Part shown: in pieces, positions 35,067 to 45,168 of the stretch
Numbering within the stretch: the first letter of the stretch is position 1
Layout: each line of letters begins with the position of its first letter
DNA from: Lepidodermella squamata
Lineage: Eukaryota; Gastrotricha
NCBI GenBank assembly: GCA_047495785.1
Contig: JBLDXI010000013.1
Span: 3,472,001-3,536,000 of the forward strand
Length of the DNA stretch: 64,000 nt
Direction of reading: 5' to 3'
Program-made: the position numbers and the translations under genes
Notes under the pieces: model-generated
The model's input: the letters and a program-made list of their open reading frames with translations, nothing else
What the model was told of the DNA's origin: nothing
Database searches by the model: none

Positions 35067-35883
35067 GGTGATTATATTATTTCAGACCAGCTCTTGAATC
35101 GTGGGTTTTGCGCTAGTCAACTGAGTGATAGACGAGAAAGATGTATAAAAAATATTTCCAATACAGCGAATTTATTTACCTCATACATCGCTATAATGTG
35201 CAAAAGGTGGACTTCTGGGATATTGTTTTTCCGATCGATAAATTGGCCGCATTTTTATTGTTCTACGGTGGCGGGCGGATAGCACCTTTCGTTACTACAC
35301 GGCTCTCGAAAACATTATAAATTATTTAAATTAAAATCAACACAGTTTTTCTTTGTTTACTTGTGTAACGAGAAGACTGAAGAAGCATCATAAATCCCGA
35401 AATAAGCTTCCGAATTAACTTTAAAAAACTTTAAATTGATGACTGGAAACTGGTCTTTGAAGAAATAAAATGTCCTCTGAAGGTATTAAAGGTAACAGAA
35501 AAATCTGATAGTTTGATTGGCTTGAAAAGATTAGAGTTTAAAACCTAGCTAAAATTTTAATAATTCTAAATAGGAATTTCCCTCTTACTTTCACATACTT
35601 TAAAATTATTTATCGTCATAAATCATAAATCAACAGATTTCCTGTGAAATTTGTAACTTCGGTGGATTGTCGGCCTAATTGTACCTAATCGTGCTTCATT
35701 TGACTTTATTATAACGTCTTCAAAAGCGAGTTTTTTCACAACAACTCAGTCGTGACTAGACTTTTTGCCACGTTATGGAATCAACCCATTTAAATTAGCG
35801 TCGTGAAACGTTAATAAGAAGAAAAATAGATAATTCAAGTTCATATTCCATTTCTTTACTATTATTTGGAAAATCCATTAAAA
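35067..35883. other. No gene recognised
   Basis: AT-rich sequence between the divergent paralogue C and GST genes; it must contain both promoters. No clear motif found. Confidence 0.35.
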
Positions 35884-36837
35884 ATGCCTAAAATTGCGAA
35901 CGCGAAGCTTACGTACTTTCAAGGCCGAGGCAGGGCTGAAATCATTCGAATGGTTCTTTCCTATCTCAATGTAAGCAATCTATCGAGAAGTGCTAAATAA
36001 TTTTCCCGATATGTCGCAATTTTTGCTGCGATAGATACCGTTTGAAGATAAACGCCTGGCAAATTCAGAATGGCCCGAAGTGAAGCCAAGTTTGCTTGAT
36101 AAATTGGTTAAAATAATGTTTACTTTTTTCGCAAAACAGCCGCACCTGTAGGCCTGTTGCCGATATTCGAATTTAACGATGAGTTCGGTAATCACCACGT
36201 CATGGTGCAATCGGGTTCAATTATCCGATCGATAGCTCGATGGTACAATTTAAACGGTAAATCTGAAAAAGAAACTGCTATGGCCGATCAAGTTTATGAA
36301 TGGTATCGCAGACTAATTTTGTGTTTCATTACTCGGAAAATCGATTTATTTCAGTCTGGTGGACATAATTATCAGCAACAGCCGAACTGTGTGGGAGAAT
36401 GACCCAGTGAAAAAGCAAAAAATGATCGACGAAATGAGGAACAGTCAACTTCCAACTACTTTCAATTTTCTGGAGAAAATATACCAGAATGGAGGTAAAA
36501 AATGCATTGCAGGCGGCGATTCGGTATCGATTTCACTTTTTTAAATATTTTTTCGATAAATTTTGAATTTAGTTCACCTACGCTGATTTCGGAATCGCCG
36601 TTGTTCTCTACGCTATAAGCCATGACTACGTCATTGTTCCCGGGGGTATATGAAAAGAATTCTAGTTCAACAGTGATCATAAATTTTCTATTTTTCTCAG
36701 CCGCGAGCCGCCCGGCTCTGATTGAATGGGCGGATTTTGAAATGAAGTACCCTGGCCTTGCCGAACTCCGAAAATCCGTGGAAACCCATCCGAATGTTGT
36801 TGCATGGTTGAAAAATCGTCCAGTCACCACGTTTTAA
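35884..36837 (+). CDS. Glutathione S-transferase, sigma-like
   Basis: Six exons (35884-35970, 36035-36089, 36140-36302, 36355-36523, 36573-36645, 36701-36837) join in phase to 227 residues, the normal GST length. The N-terminus KLTYFQGRGRAEIIRMVLSY matches sigma-class enzymes, with Tyr as the likely catalytic residue and the RGRAE helix. The glutathione-binding end of the thioredoxin fold reads GLLPIFEF...VQSGSIIRSIAR (QS in the usual QSxAI position). The C-terminal helical domain includes FTYADFGIAVVLY and PGLAELRKSVETHP. The family conjugates glutathione to electrophiles in the cytosol; some members make prostaglandin D2. Exons 4 and 5 could be joined slightly differently. Confidence 0.85.
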
Positions 36838-37027
36838 CTCTTGTTACAGAAATTTTAAATTTTTTCCAAGTGTTAATAGCAAAATAAACATAAATTCAAA
36901 ATCAGCACGATCTTGCATTTTCTACTTCCTTTTACTTCCACGAGATTTTTCACAAATCACAACATATTAGATTCAACAGCATATCGTTTTCTTCAAATTC
37001 AAAAAATGAGATATTTTGATAGATTTT

Positions 37028-38061
37028 TTACGCGCTGACCAATTCACGACCCAGCTTGAGAGCCTTGGCGGTTTTAGCGAAGATTTCGCCGTGAGCAGCA
37101 GCGATTTTCAGCTCAGTCTCGCTCGGTTGGCGCGAACCGTCCGGGCCCGCAAGGGTGCCAGCGCCGTAAGCTGAGCCACCGCGAGCCTCAGCGTTGCTGC
37201 TCAATTCCGGAACAAAGCCTAAAAATGTGGAAAACAATTGAATTAAATCATCAATTTTAAAATTTAAATTTAAATTTTAAAGTTATTAGCCCTCATTTGT
37301 TATCAAATTTTAAGGATATCACATTTATTTCTATTTGACCCAACAATTTGACCTAATTTGAAACTTGACCTAACAATGACGAGCGCGTGTTAGAATTTGT
37401 GCTTTAAATCACGCGAGGTCATTATTCAACAGAATTTTCGTTTAATTGCAGAAAGACTGAAGGAAAAACTCAAATCCTACCTAGTCATCTCATGAAAATC
37501 ATTAACTAAACTGAGTAAATTTGTGTTCCCGGCAATGTCCTCGAAAAATAATAAAAGAAATAAATTGATATCTAGAATTTTGATTTTTTTTAGTTATGAA
37601 ATTGAGCAAAATAATAACACACCCATAGGCACGTAGACCATTCCGTGATGCGCGAACTGGGTGACAAAGGTCAAGGCAGTCGTTTCTTGACCGCCGCCCT
37701 GAGTCGCCGTGCTGAAGAACATGCTGGCCGGTTTGCCCTTCAATCCGCCCGACATCCACAGCTGCCCGGTCGAGTCCATGAACGCCTTCATCTGAGCCGC
37801 TTGCGAGCCGAAGCGGGTAGGGGAGCCGAACAAAATGCCGTCAGCGTTCACCAAATCAGCCGCGTTGATGATTTTGTCGTCGGATTTCGGCACGGCGTGC
37901 ATTTTCTGCAGGACTTCCTCGGGCAGGGTTTCGGCAACCTGGTACAGCTCGCACTCGACATCGGCGACCTTCTCGACGCCCTTCTTCACCTCCTGGGCCA
38001 AACGACGAATGTGGCCGTGGAGCGAGTAGTAAACGATGAAAATTTTGGTTTTCGTGGGCAT
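37028..38061 (-). CDS. WrbA-type NAD(P)H:quinone oxidoreductase
   Basis: Exons 38061-37623 and 37218-37028 (404-bp intron) give 209 residues, the usual WrbA length. The flavodoxin fold shows [14 protein letters not shown] (FMN phosphate loop), [20 protein letters not shown] and [14 protein letters not shown], all WrbA signatures. Exon 2 has [20 protein letters not shown], the conserved C-terminal FMN/NADH site. These enzymes make two-electron reductions of quinones in the cytosol, limiting semiquinone radicals. The family is common in bacteria, fungi and plants and sparse in animals. The intron and local base composition show it belongs to the host genome. It lies head-to-tail with detoxification-type genes. 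Confidence 0.87.
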
Positions 38062-39718
38062 GATTCTTAAATTTGTTTCGGAAATAACTCGCTAGATAAC
38101 ACTTTCAATTTGAAAAGAGATTGTGAGAAAAATTTGAAGCGATTTTCTCCGTTTTAAACTGCCCGGCCACAATGACAAGCAGGAATAATCGCGTGCTCAC
38201 TTTTTGCCGTCTAATAACAATATTGCTGCTATTTTGATCGCCGGACTTTGGCTCACTTCTGAGCAGAGTGCGAAGAAATAAGGTCAAATATTGCGATGAA
38301 AAAATGCTTGTCTTTTTTGGCGTGAGGTTTTTGCGTACAAAAATTACGCCAATCGAACTTAAACGAGAATTCGATTGAATAGACAATTTAGATTCCTGAT
38401 TTTTCCATGAAGCCAATCGCCGTCCGCGCGTAGCGAAAATTAATTGCTGACGGACTGGTAATCTGCTCATCGCGCTCTACAATAATTTGAAAGCCCGTTT
38501 TCAAAATTCCTCTGGGATCAAAATAGCTATGTCCTGTGGGGTCGTTGTTTTTCAAGGTCACTTTTCGGCAGGCCAAGTCCACAGCATGAAGCTATCAAGT
38601 TCACACACATTAATGAATGCATCGTAAAACTTATCGGAGACAATTTTATTGCAATAACTCAATATTAATATTCACAAAAATGAATATTCATAGCTAATAC
38701 ACGCCCATACGCGTGGATTGTCCCATTCGTAACGGCCTTGGCAGTTTGCGATTGAGCTCAAACTTTGCGAATGGATTCATCAGGCTCTAAAACAATAAAA
38801 TAAAAAATAAAATTTGAAAATCCGAGAATTGGAAATATGGCGGCGGCGAAGAAACGAACTGGAGCCGTCCGCAATCAACGTTTTCTCGCAAAAACTGCAA
38901 TGTGCCATGTCCATTTTACTTGTAGCGCTAAAACTAAAAATCCTACAATGGAGCGGATTGTGCCATTTGAAAGCGGGGTTGCTCCGTGCTTGTCGATTAG
39001 CGGGGTCGACCCTTCTGTTACAACGGTGACGCTTTTCCATGTGGAACAGCTATCAAAGTTGGAAAAATACGTTGTTTTCGATTCATCTCAGAAATTCGTT
39101 CTGGGGACATGACATCTTTTCCGCGCGAGCGACGAGCTTTTGCTAACAACATATTTTGATTGAAATAATCAACTCTTCAACAACTGTCAATTATTTTAAT
39201 ATAATATTTATATTTATTTTCCGTTTTATTATGGCAGAGTTGAGACTAAATTGACCTGCGATATTCGTGACCGATATTATGAAACACACCAACGGCGAGC
39301 TTTCGAATGACATCACCGAATTTCGAATGAAATTTTCATAAATTCGATTTCATGAAATTAGGACCCAAAAGTCACAATATTAACAGAAAATGAAGGCAAA
39401 TGGATAACAAATTTAAAAATGTGTACAGCAATTGTCCAGCCAAATGTTTTTTCTTGAGAATTTTACCCACGGGTGTCTAGACAATTTGAAGCTCTGTTGT
39501 GTCCGAAACTAGAGCACACTGCAATTGTTTTAGCCAGAACCACTCTGTGCCTTTGTAACCCTGTTGAGACGCAGGTCCTGTCGAATGAGACACGCGAATG
39601 AAAGCAACAAATAAGACATTGTTACGTATCAAAAAATATCTACAATTGTCAATCGTAAACAAAGCGATGTAAGTTTCGCTAAATTCATGAAAAATGAATA
39701 ATAAACAACTTGCCGGCA
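38062..39718. other. No gene assigned; possible small exons
   Basis: Between the quinone reductase and the P450. Minus-strand frames at 38,388-38,582 (NNDPTGHSYFDPRGILKTGF) and about 38,700-38,790 (LMNPFAKFELNRKLPRPLRM, after an AG acceptor) look protein-like. A plus-strand frame of 91 codons at 38,837-39,112 also exists. None matches a family I know, and no consistent gene model joins them. Confidence 0.3.
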
Positions 39719-40857
39719 ATGTCATCTATCGTGATTCTGACGTTTTTCTCGATCGTTAGCGTTTCATTCTATCTCTATCGAAAGCTCTATCGGCACAGAT
39801 TTTTCAAACGGCTGTCGATACCCGGCCCGGAGCCGAACTGGTTGTTCGGAAATTTGCTAGAACTCGAGGCCGATGCAAGCAAGCGCCAGGAAGATAATCT
39901 CGAAATTTTGAACCTGGTCGAGGGAGCTTTGGACATTTTTCTGAAACGATCGCCACTCCTCAATTTCATCGCAACATTTCCTGAATTAGTCGGGCCGGTA
40001 GATTGGCTAATAAAACGGCTGGCTCGCTACGAAATTGGCCCTATGGCGCCGTGGTACCGGCTATTCAAGTTTTGCCAAACTGTGGTCAAGCACCGGATGG
40101 AAAATCCCGCCCTTCGTCGCAGTGATATTCTTCAGTCTTTGATCGATACTACCGAGGTTTTAACGTGTCAAGAAATTACGGTTCAAACGATGGTACTTTT
40201 CGCGGCTGGGACCGAAACTACGGCAACCGCTTTGTCCTTTTCCGCCTATTTGCTCGCAATTCATCCGGAGATTCAGCAGCAACTATATGAAGAAATAATA
40301 TCGGAAAAAGTTGGCGATGAAAATTCAGCCGATTTTTACGATAAAATCATGGCGCTACCCTATTTGGATATGTTTATCAAGGAGACGTTGCGCTTATATC
40401 CGGTTGCGGCTTACACGGTGAGTCGTTACATCATGGATGATTCGGAAATTTGCGGCTTCTCGGTACCGAAAAGTTGCGGTGGTGTTGTGATTGATGCGTA
40501 TTCGGTTCATTTTGATGCGGAACTTTGGGGTCCAGTTGATCCTAAACAGTTTTATCCCGAAAGATTTTCACCCGGCTATTCAGCAAATCGACCTTCAAGT
40601 GCTTTCGTGCCGTTCGGATTCGGCCCGAGAATCTGCGTTGGTTAGTAAAAAATTTTGAAACAATTGGCAGGTTAATTTTGGAATTTTCAGGGATGCGTTT
40701 GGCGATGTTGGAAATGAAGCTGACGCTGTTCTACGTTTTGCGAAAATTTCGAATCGAACCGCCGCCGGGCGGCTACCAGGGCGACTTACCTGTCAGAACG
40801 GACTTTTTAATGCAACCAGCTGGCGAAGTTCTTGTCACTTTATCAAATCGAAAATAA
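39719..40857 (+). CDS. Cytochrome P450, CYP3-clan-like, lacking an internal segment
   Basis: Two exons (39719-40640, 40691-40857) give 362 residues. Start chosen at ATG 39,719, which opens a hydrophobic membrane anchor, then the PGPEPNWLFGNLLEL hinge. Conserved P450 motifs follow: AAGTETT (I helix, about 162-168), KETLRLYP (K helix), YPERFSP, and the heme loop FGFGPRICVG with Cys at about 306. P450s of this type are about 500 residues. Here the frame passes directly from the N-terminal hinge to the F/G region (LEILNLVEGALDIFLKRSPL), so about 130-150 residues (helices A to E, including the helix C WxxxR that binds heme propionate) are absent from the DNA. The rest is open and uses normal codons. 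Either a recently damaged gene or an assembly deletion; a working mono-oxygenase is unlikely. Confidence 0.82.
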
Positions 40858-40912
40858 ACACAATGAAAAAACAATTTGTTATCTGTAAATAATAAATAAA
40901 ATGGAAGTTAAT

Positions 40913-42000
40913 AGCCGCTTTTACACTACAAGCAAATATGTATTTCTGACTGTTCATAGTAATTAAGTCCACACAGTAGTATTACATGTTGCGCAATCGC
41001 CGCAAGCGATGAAAATGCCAAATTAAATTTTAATTTTTTGGAAATCCGAGTTTCAATTTGAAGGTTATTGTAGTTTTTGAGGTAATTATTGAGGTGCTGA
41101 AGGAATATAGCGGTAGTATTGACGGTAATAAATATTAAGATAATGGCGGTGAGAGATTTCTGTCATTTTTGTCACTCAAATAATTAAGTTGGCCGCATCG
41201 CTAAATTTGGACCCCAAAAATTATAAAAAATTCCTCAATCAAATATCAGCTGTAGTGATTATGGCTCCTCTTATCGCTTCATGATATTAGACTCAGCATT
41301 TGAAATGAATTTCTTGCATTAATTGGCAGCTAAACCAAATAAAAGATCCATTTCCTGCTCGAGAAAAATTATTTTGATTGAAATATTTTTCTTATTTGAT
41401 AACAATTCTTGCTTCGACGAATGCCCAGCTGAATTTATTATTTTTGGGTCTGAGGTTCCAAGCTGAACAAATTAAGGTGGATAACCCGCGGAGAAAATCG
41501 ATTATTTCCGGCCGAACAAGCCCTTTATTAAGCTTCTAATTATTGTTTTAAAATTTGAGAGCCGCAGCAATATTCTCGTGCCTACCTCACAGCCTAGTTT
41601 GAAAATTGTCTTTGTTATTTTTCTCATTTTGGATGCATCAAGATGTATGCCCTGTTTATGGAAAATTGGATTACAGGCCTCGAAAACAGTAATTTTTGTC
41701 AATTTTTTGTATCAACGGTGGGTGTTTTCATTTTTCTTTCAAAATAACTGCAATTATTAGCAAGTTATTTTCCCGAGGGATGGAAAAGCAATCAAAAGGT
41801 GTAGTGACCAATTTTCCCGAATTTTTTGCATCATTCTAAATAATTATAAAAAATATTTGATACCTTCAAAATCCGTAAAACCTTGAAAGTTAAAAAGCGA
41901 GAAAACTCGAGTTTCAGTATTGCGCAATCAATTCTTTGTCTTAATTAATGACGTACATATTAATTACACTTCATACTTACGCTCTCGTGTAAAAGCGGCT
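40913..42000. mobile_element. Candidate DNA transposon with AGCCGCTTTTACAC ends
   Basis: The left end AGCCGCTTTTACAC at 40,913 and the right end GTGTAAAAGCGGCT at 42,000 form inverted repeats, flanked by TTAAT and AATAA. The element is about 1.09 kb and no long coding frame lies inside. It begins just after the P450. TTGCGCAATC occurs near both sides internally. Family unknown. Confidence 0.55.
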
Positions 42001-42841
42001 AATAAAATGTGGGAAAATTAAGAACCTTCTTTTGAGGGCATTCGTGGATATTGTCCTTGAGCCTTGATTTGACCTTGATTTGACCTTGAAAAGCCACTTC
42101 CAAATTCCAAATGCTGATTTTTGGATTGTCACGATGAGTCGTTTAGACTCACTCACAAACCCGATAAAAAATTAGGCAAAGGTTAGACTTTAAGATCGAT
42201 CTCGTCGATGTCATATTGCGAGAACCCTTTATTCAATCGATAGAGATTTGCCTGAACTTTATTTTGGCATAAAAACCGCCAAATTATTTGAAAGTTTGAC
42301 ATCATCGAGTGCGGTCTTAACCCTTAGCCGCCGAAGATGTGTACACGCGTTGATTCCGGAGAAAATTCACCGTGGTCGGAGGATTTGGGCTATCGAACCC
42401 ATTGTTGCGTCATAAATTATGATAAATCAATAGCAAGAAACAAGCACTCCCCGAAAACCCAAATTTTCAAAGCCATTCTGACCAGGTCGAAAATAGTGAG
42501 AAAAATGTTAAATGACTTGTTAACACGTCATAGCAACGGCAACCCAGGTAAATTTCTTCTGAAAAAGAGGTTCGGCTTTCAATCTAAGGCTAAATGTAAG
42601 ACTTTCTGCCGACTCAGAATTTGATTTTAACCTCTTCTTGATTTTCTGGGATTTTCTGAAAGGTGCTCGAGTTAACTTGTCATTGCGCCGGCGGCTAAGG
42701 GTTAAGGTCGCCTTCACTTTTCAAAAGACAATCGAGCGTAGTTTTCTTTTGCTATAACAGGTATAGTACGGTTTACTAAGGGTTATCTTATTTTCGAATG
42801 GATTTTTCCTGATTCTATGCTCATGTCCCTCGGCCCACCTA

Positions 42842-43012
42842 CAGGGTGGCCAACAAATTCCGCAGAAGGCGAATTCGATGCGTATCATTTTAATGAAGAG
42901 TTTCAAGGGTTCCATTGGCAAAAGAATGCTTGAAGTTCTTCAACTTCTCAAAACTCCTCATTAAATTGATGCTCATCGAATTCGCCTTCTGCAGAATTTT
43001 TTGGCCACCCTG
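42842..43012. mobile_element. Foldback MITE with CAGGGTGGCC termini
   Basis: The two halves are inverted copies for about 80 bp: CAGGGTGGCCAACAAATTCC and GCAGAAGGCGAATTCGATG on the left recur, with few changes, as the complement on the right. The 171-bp element is almost all hairpin. No coding capacity. Confidence 0.75.
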
Positions 43013-43275
43013 CATTGAGTAAAAGGTAATTCGAAAGTTTCGGATCAGGAGGGATCCCAAGTCGGATTTTGCCTATTCATTTGCTCGAGAGAATCATTAT
43101 ATGCGGCTGCAAAGGGGTTCAATGTTCAAGTTATTATCTGACCTATTTAAGGTCATTAAAAGATAAAAGCAGCTATATAAAACGATGAGGTTATCAGATA
43201 AGATAATTTGTCTAATAATAGGGGAGCATTTAATGGTTTCAGTTCATTCTTTGCCACGCCTCATATTTCGGAAAA

Positions 43276-44272
43276 ATGTTTCGTGTATTCTGTTTCCTAA
43301 GTGTATTAGTCAGCCTTAGTTCAGCCACCATAGTGTTAGACTGCTATGACCATAAGGCAGAGCTGTTCGAATCGTGGAGCGCCCAAGCCCTTGGCCCCGA
43401 AACTTGCCAATCAAACTTCTTCGGCATCGCCTACTGTGTCGATTCCAGCGAAACATGCACTCTGAACGGAGGAACGCCGACCAAACGAGGCAGCTACGTT
43501 CCCGGCCAGAATCAAAGTTTCTCCACATGCTCGACGCCAGTTAATCCCCAGTGCTGTTTCAACGGCTTCGGAAGTTGCATGGGCCTATCTCTGAATTCAA
43601 CCGAAATCTACGGCAACTGCATGCAGCCGAGTTACTGCCCCCAAGCGACAGTCAACCCCAGCGGGGATTCCCCGTGCCAAGCGGGTTTGACATGTTGCGT
43701 CGACGATTCATCGAACCGTGATTACGTACCCTGCATTGACGAGTACGAAACCATGTTCGACAAATTGATCGTCCACGGCGATGCGTTCAATATAACCGCT
43801 AATCGGTTGAAAAACTTCCTGCCCTACTTTGGCCAGGTGTATTACCGCGAAAAATACCTGAACAATTTCGACAACGAATGCGAGCCGGCGAATTTCATGG
43901 CGATTTCAATGCAGTTATTGCGACTTTTTGCGATGGATCAAGCGTTGACATATGACACGATCATCGCAACCCTGAAGGCGCAACCCTTCTCGCAGTATTT
44001 GATTGAGGATTTGATGGAGATTACGCGGCGAGGTATCATTACACCGCCGGTTTTCGGCCGTTTCATGGGTAGGATGTGGCTGTCGACGGCTGGGACCATG
44101 GGTGGATCTTGCGAGAATTACCAATCAGCGGCTGTTAGTATTATTGGACAACCTTTCCCGTGTGACGACACGTGGCGGTCTTTGCAGGCGGATTTCGGCT
44201 GTAAACTTTCATTTACTTTCCTATTAACATATTTCCTGAGTTATTTATATTACAGGCCCAATTCCCAACTAG
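43276..44272 (+). CDS. Secreted Cys-rich protein of unknown family
   Basis: Exons 43276-44200 and 44256-44272 give about 313 residues. The last exon is tiny (C-P-I-P-N-stop), but the same splice and ending are conserved in the duplicate at 56,393-56,460, which supports it over reading through. The protein opens with a signal peptide (MFRVFCFLSVLVSLSSA), then a Cys-rich region (CSTPVNPQCCFNGFGSC, CQAGLTCC), then a largely helical domain (MAISMQLLRLFAMDQALTYD, LIEDLMEITRRGIITPPVFG). I do not recognise it. An extracellular location is expected; no enzyme motif is evident. Confidence 0.72.
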
Positions 44273-45168
44273 AACTGGTCGAGCTAACTTTCCGATTGAT
44301 TCGAAAAGCCGTCGGAAAGATACGCCACAACATTTCCAAAATATAGGAATCATTGAGATAAGAAGAAGAATTGTACACACTGCTTCTTGGAAACTTCAAT
44401 AAAATAAAGCTCGTAATCTTTTCAATTCCCTTATTTCACTTTCAACGCCCATTCAAGATTAAAGTTATTTTTTTCATGAGAACATGTTCTAGGATGACAG
44501 GTGTCAGGTAAAACCTCTAAAACTTATTACGATATGCATTTTTTGGCGATAAACATGTGGGCCACTTTCTAATCAATATTGGGACACGAGTCTGTTGAGA
44601 CGAGGCGAGCCGAATACAAAATTATCTTGATATTTTGGAAAAAATAAATCCTTGTAGAAACCTGGAATCTTGGTCACTCAATATTGATTTCTATTGATTT
44701 TTTATTCCTAAAGCCTTCAATCTCATTTAATTAAAACCACACTTGATCTTACAAATAAGAAGAAAATTTGTTAACTGAAAATTCAGTACACTAAATTTGA
44801 AGCTAGACCAATGTTTTTGGGGTTGAACATCGCCGAAATAGTCAAACATCTATCAGCCGTTGAATTCCGTTTGAATGAAAAAGTTATCGACTGACGGTGC
44901 ACCAGATAAAGACAGAAGGCATGCTAAAAATAATAGTATTTTCCACGCATCTCATCGATCTTGCTTGCCATTTCGAAAACTTCGAATTGTTGGCGCAAAT
45001 GAGACACATTGTGTAAAATAATGAATATATAACGGCTGCGCATAGGTGATCGCACCAATAATCGCCATAATAAACCAGCCTCGCACCCCTAGCTCATCAG
45101 CTGACGTGGGTAGCCGCAGGAGGAGTTAAGGTAAAACAAACAGCGATCATTTCTTGTCCAGCAAAAGA
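44273..45168. other. Shared upstream region of the PAN gene
   Basis: Non-coding in both duplicates. Conserved patches near 44,830-44,900 (GTTGAATTCCGTTTGAAT) and 45,085-45,115 (AGCTCATCAGCTGAC, GGGTAGCCGCAGGA) may be regulatory. The first also occurs at 62,440, the third-copy trace. Confidence 0.45.

Noticed and set aside
38837-39112. 91-codon plus-strand gene
   Set aside because: No family resemblance, and protein-like minus-strand segments occur in the same interval. The evidence is too weak for either.
44201-44346. Read-through C-terminus of the secreted Cys-rich protein
   Set aside because: The duplicate conserves a donor, an acceptor and a short last exon, and the read-through sequence is not conserved.
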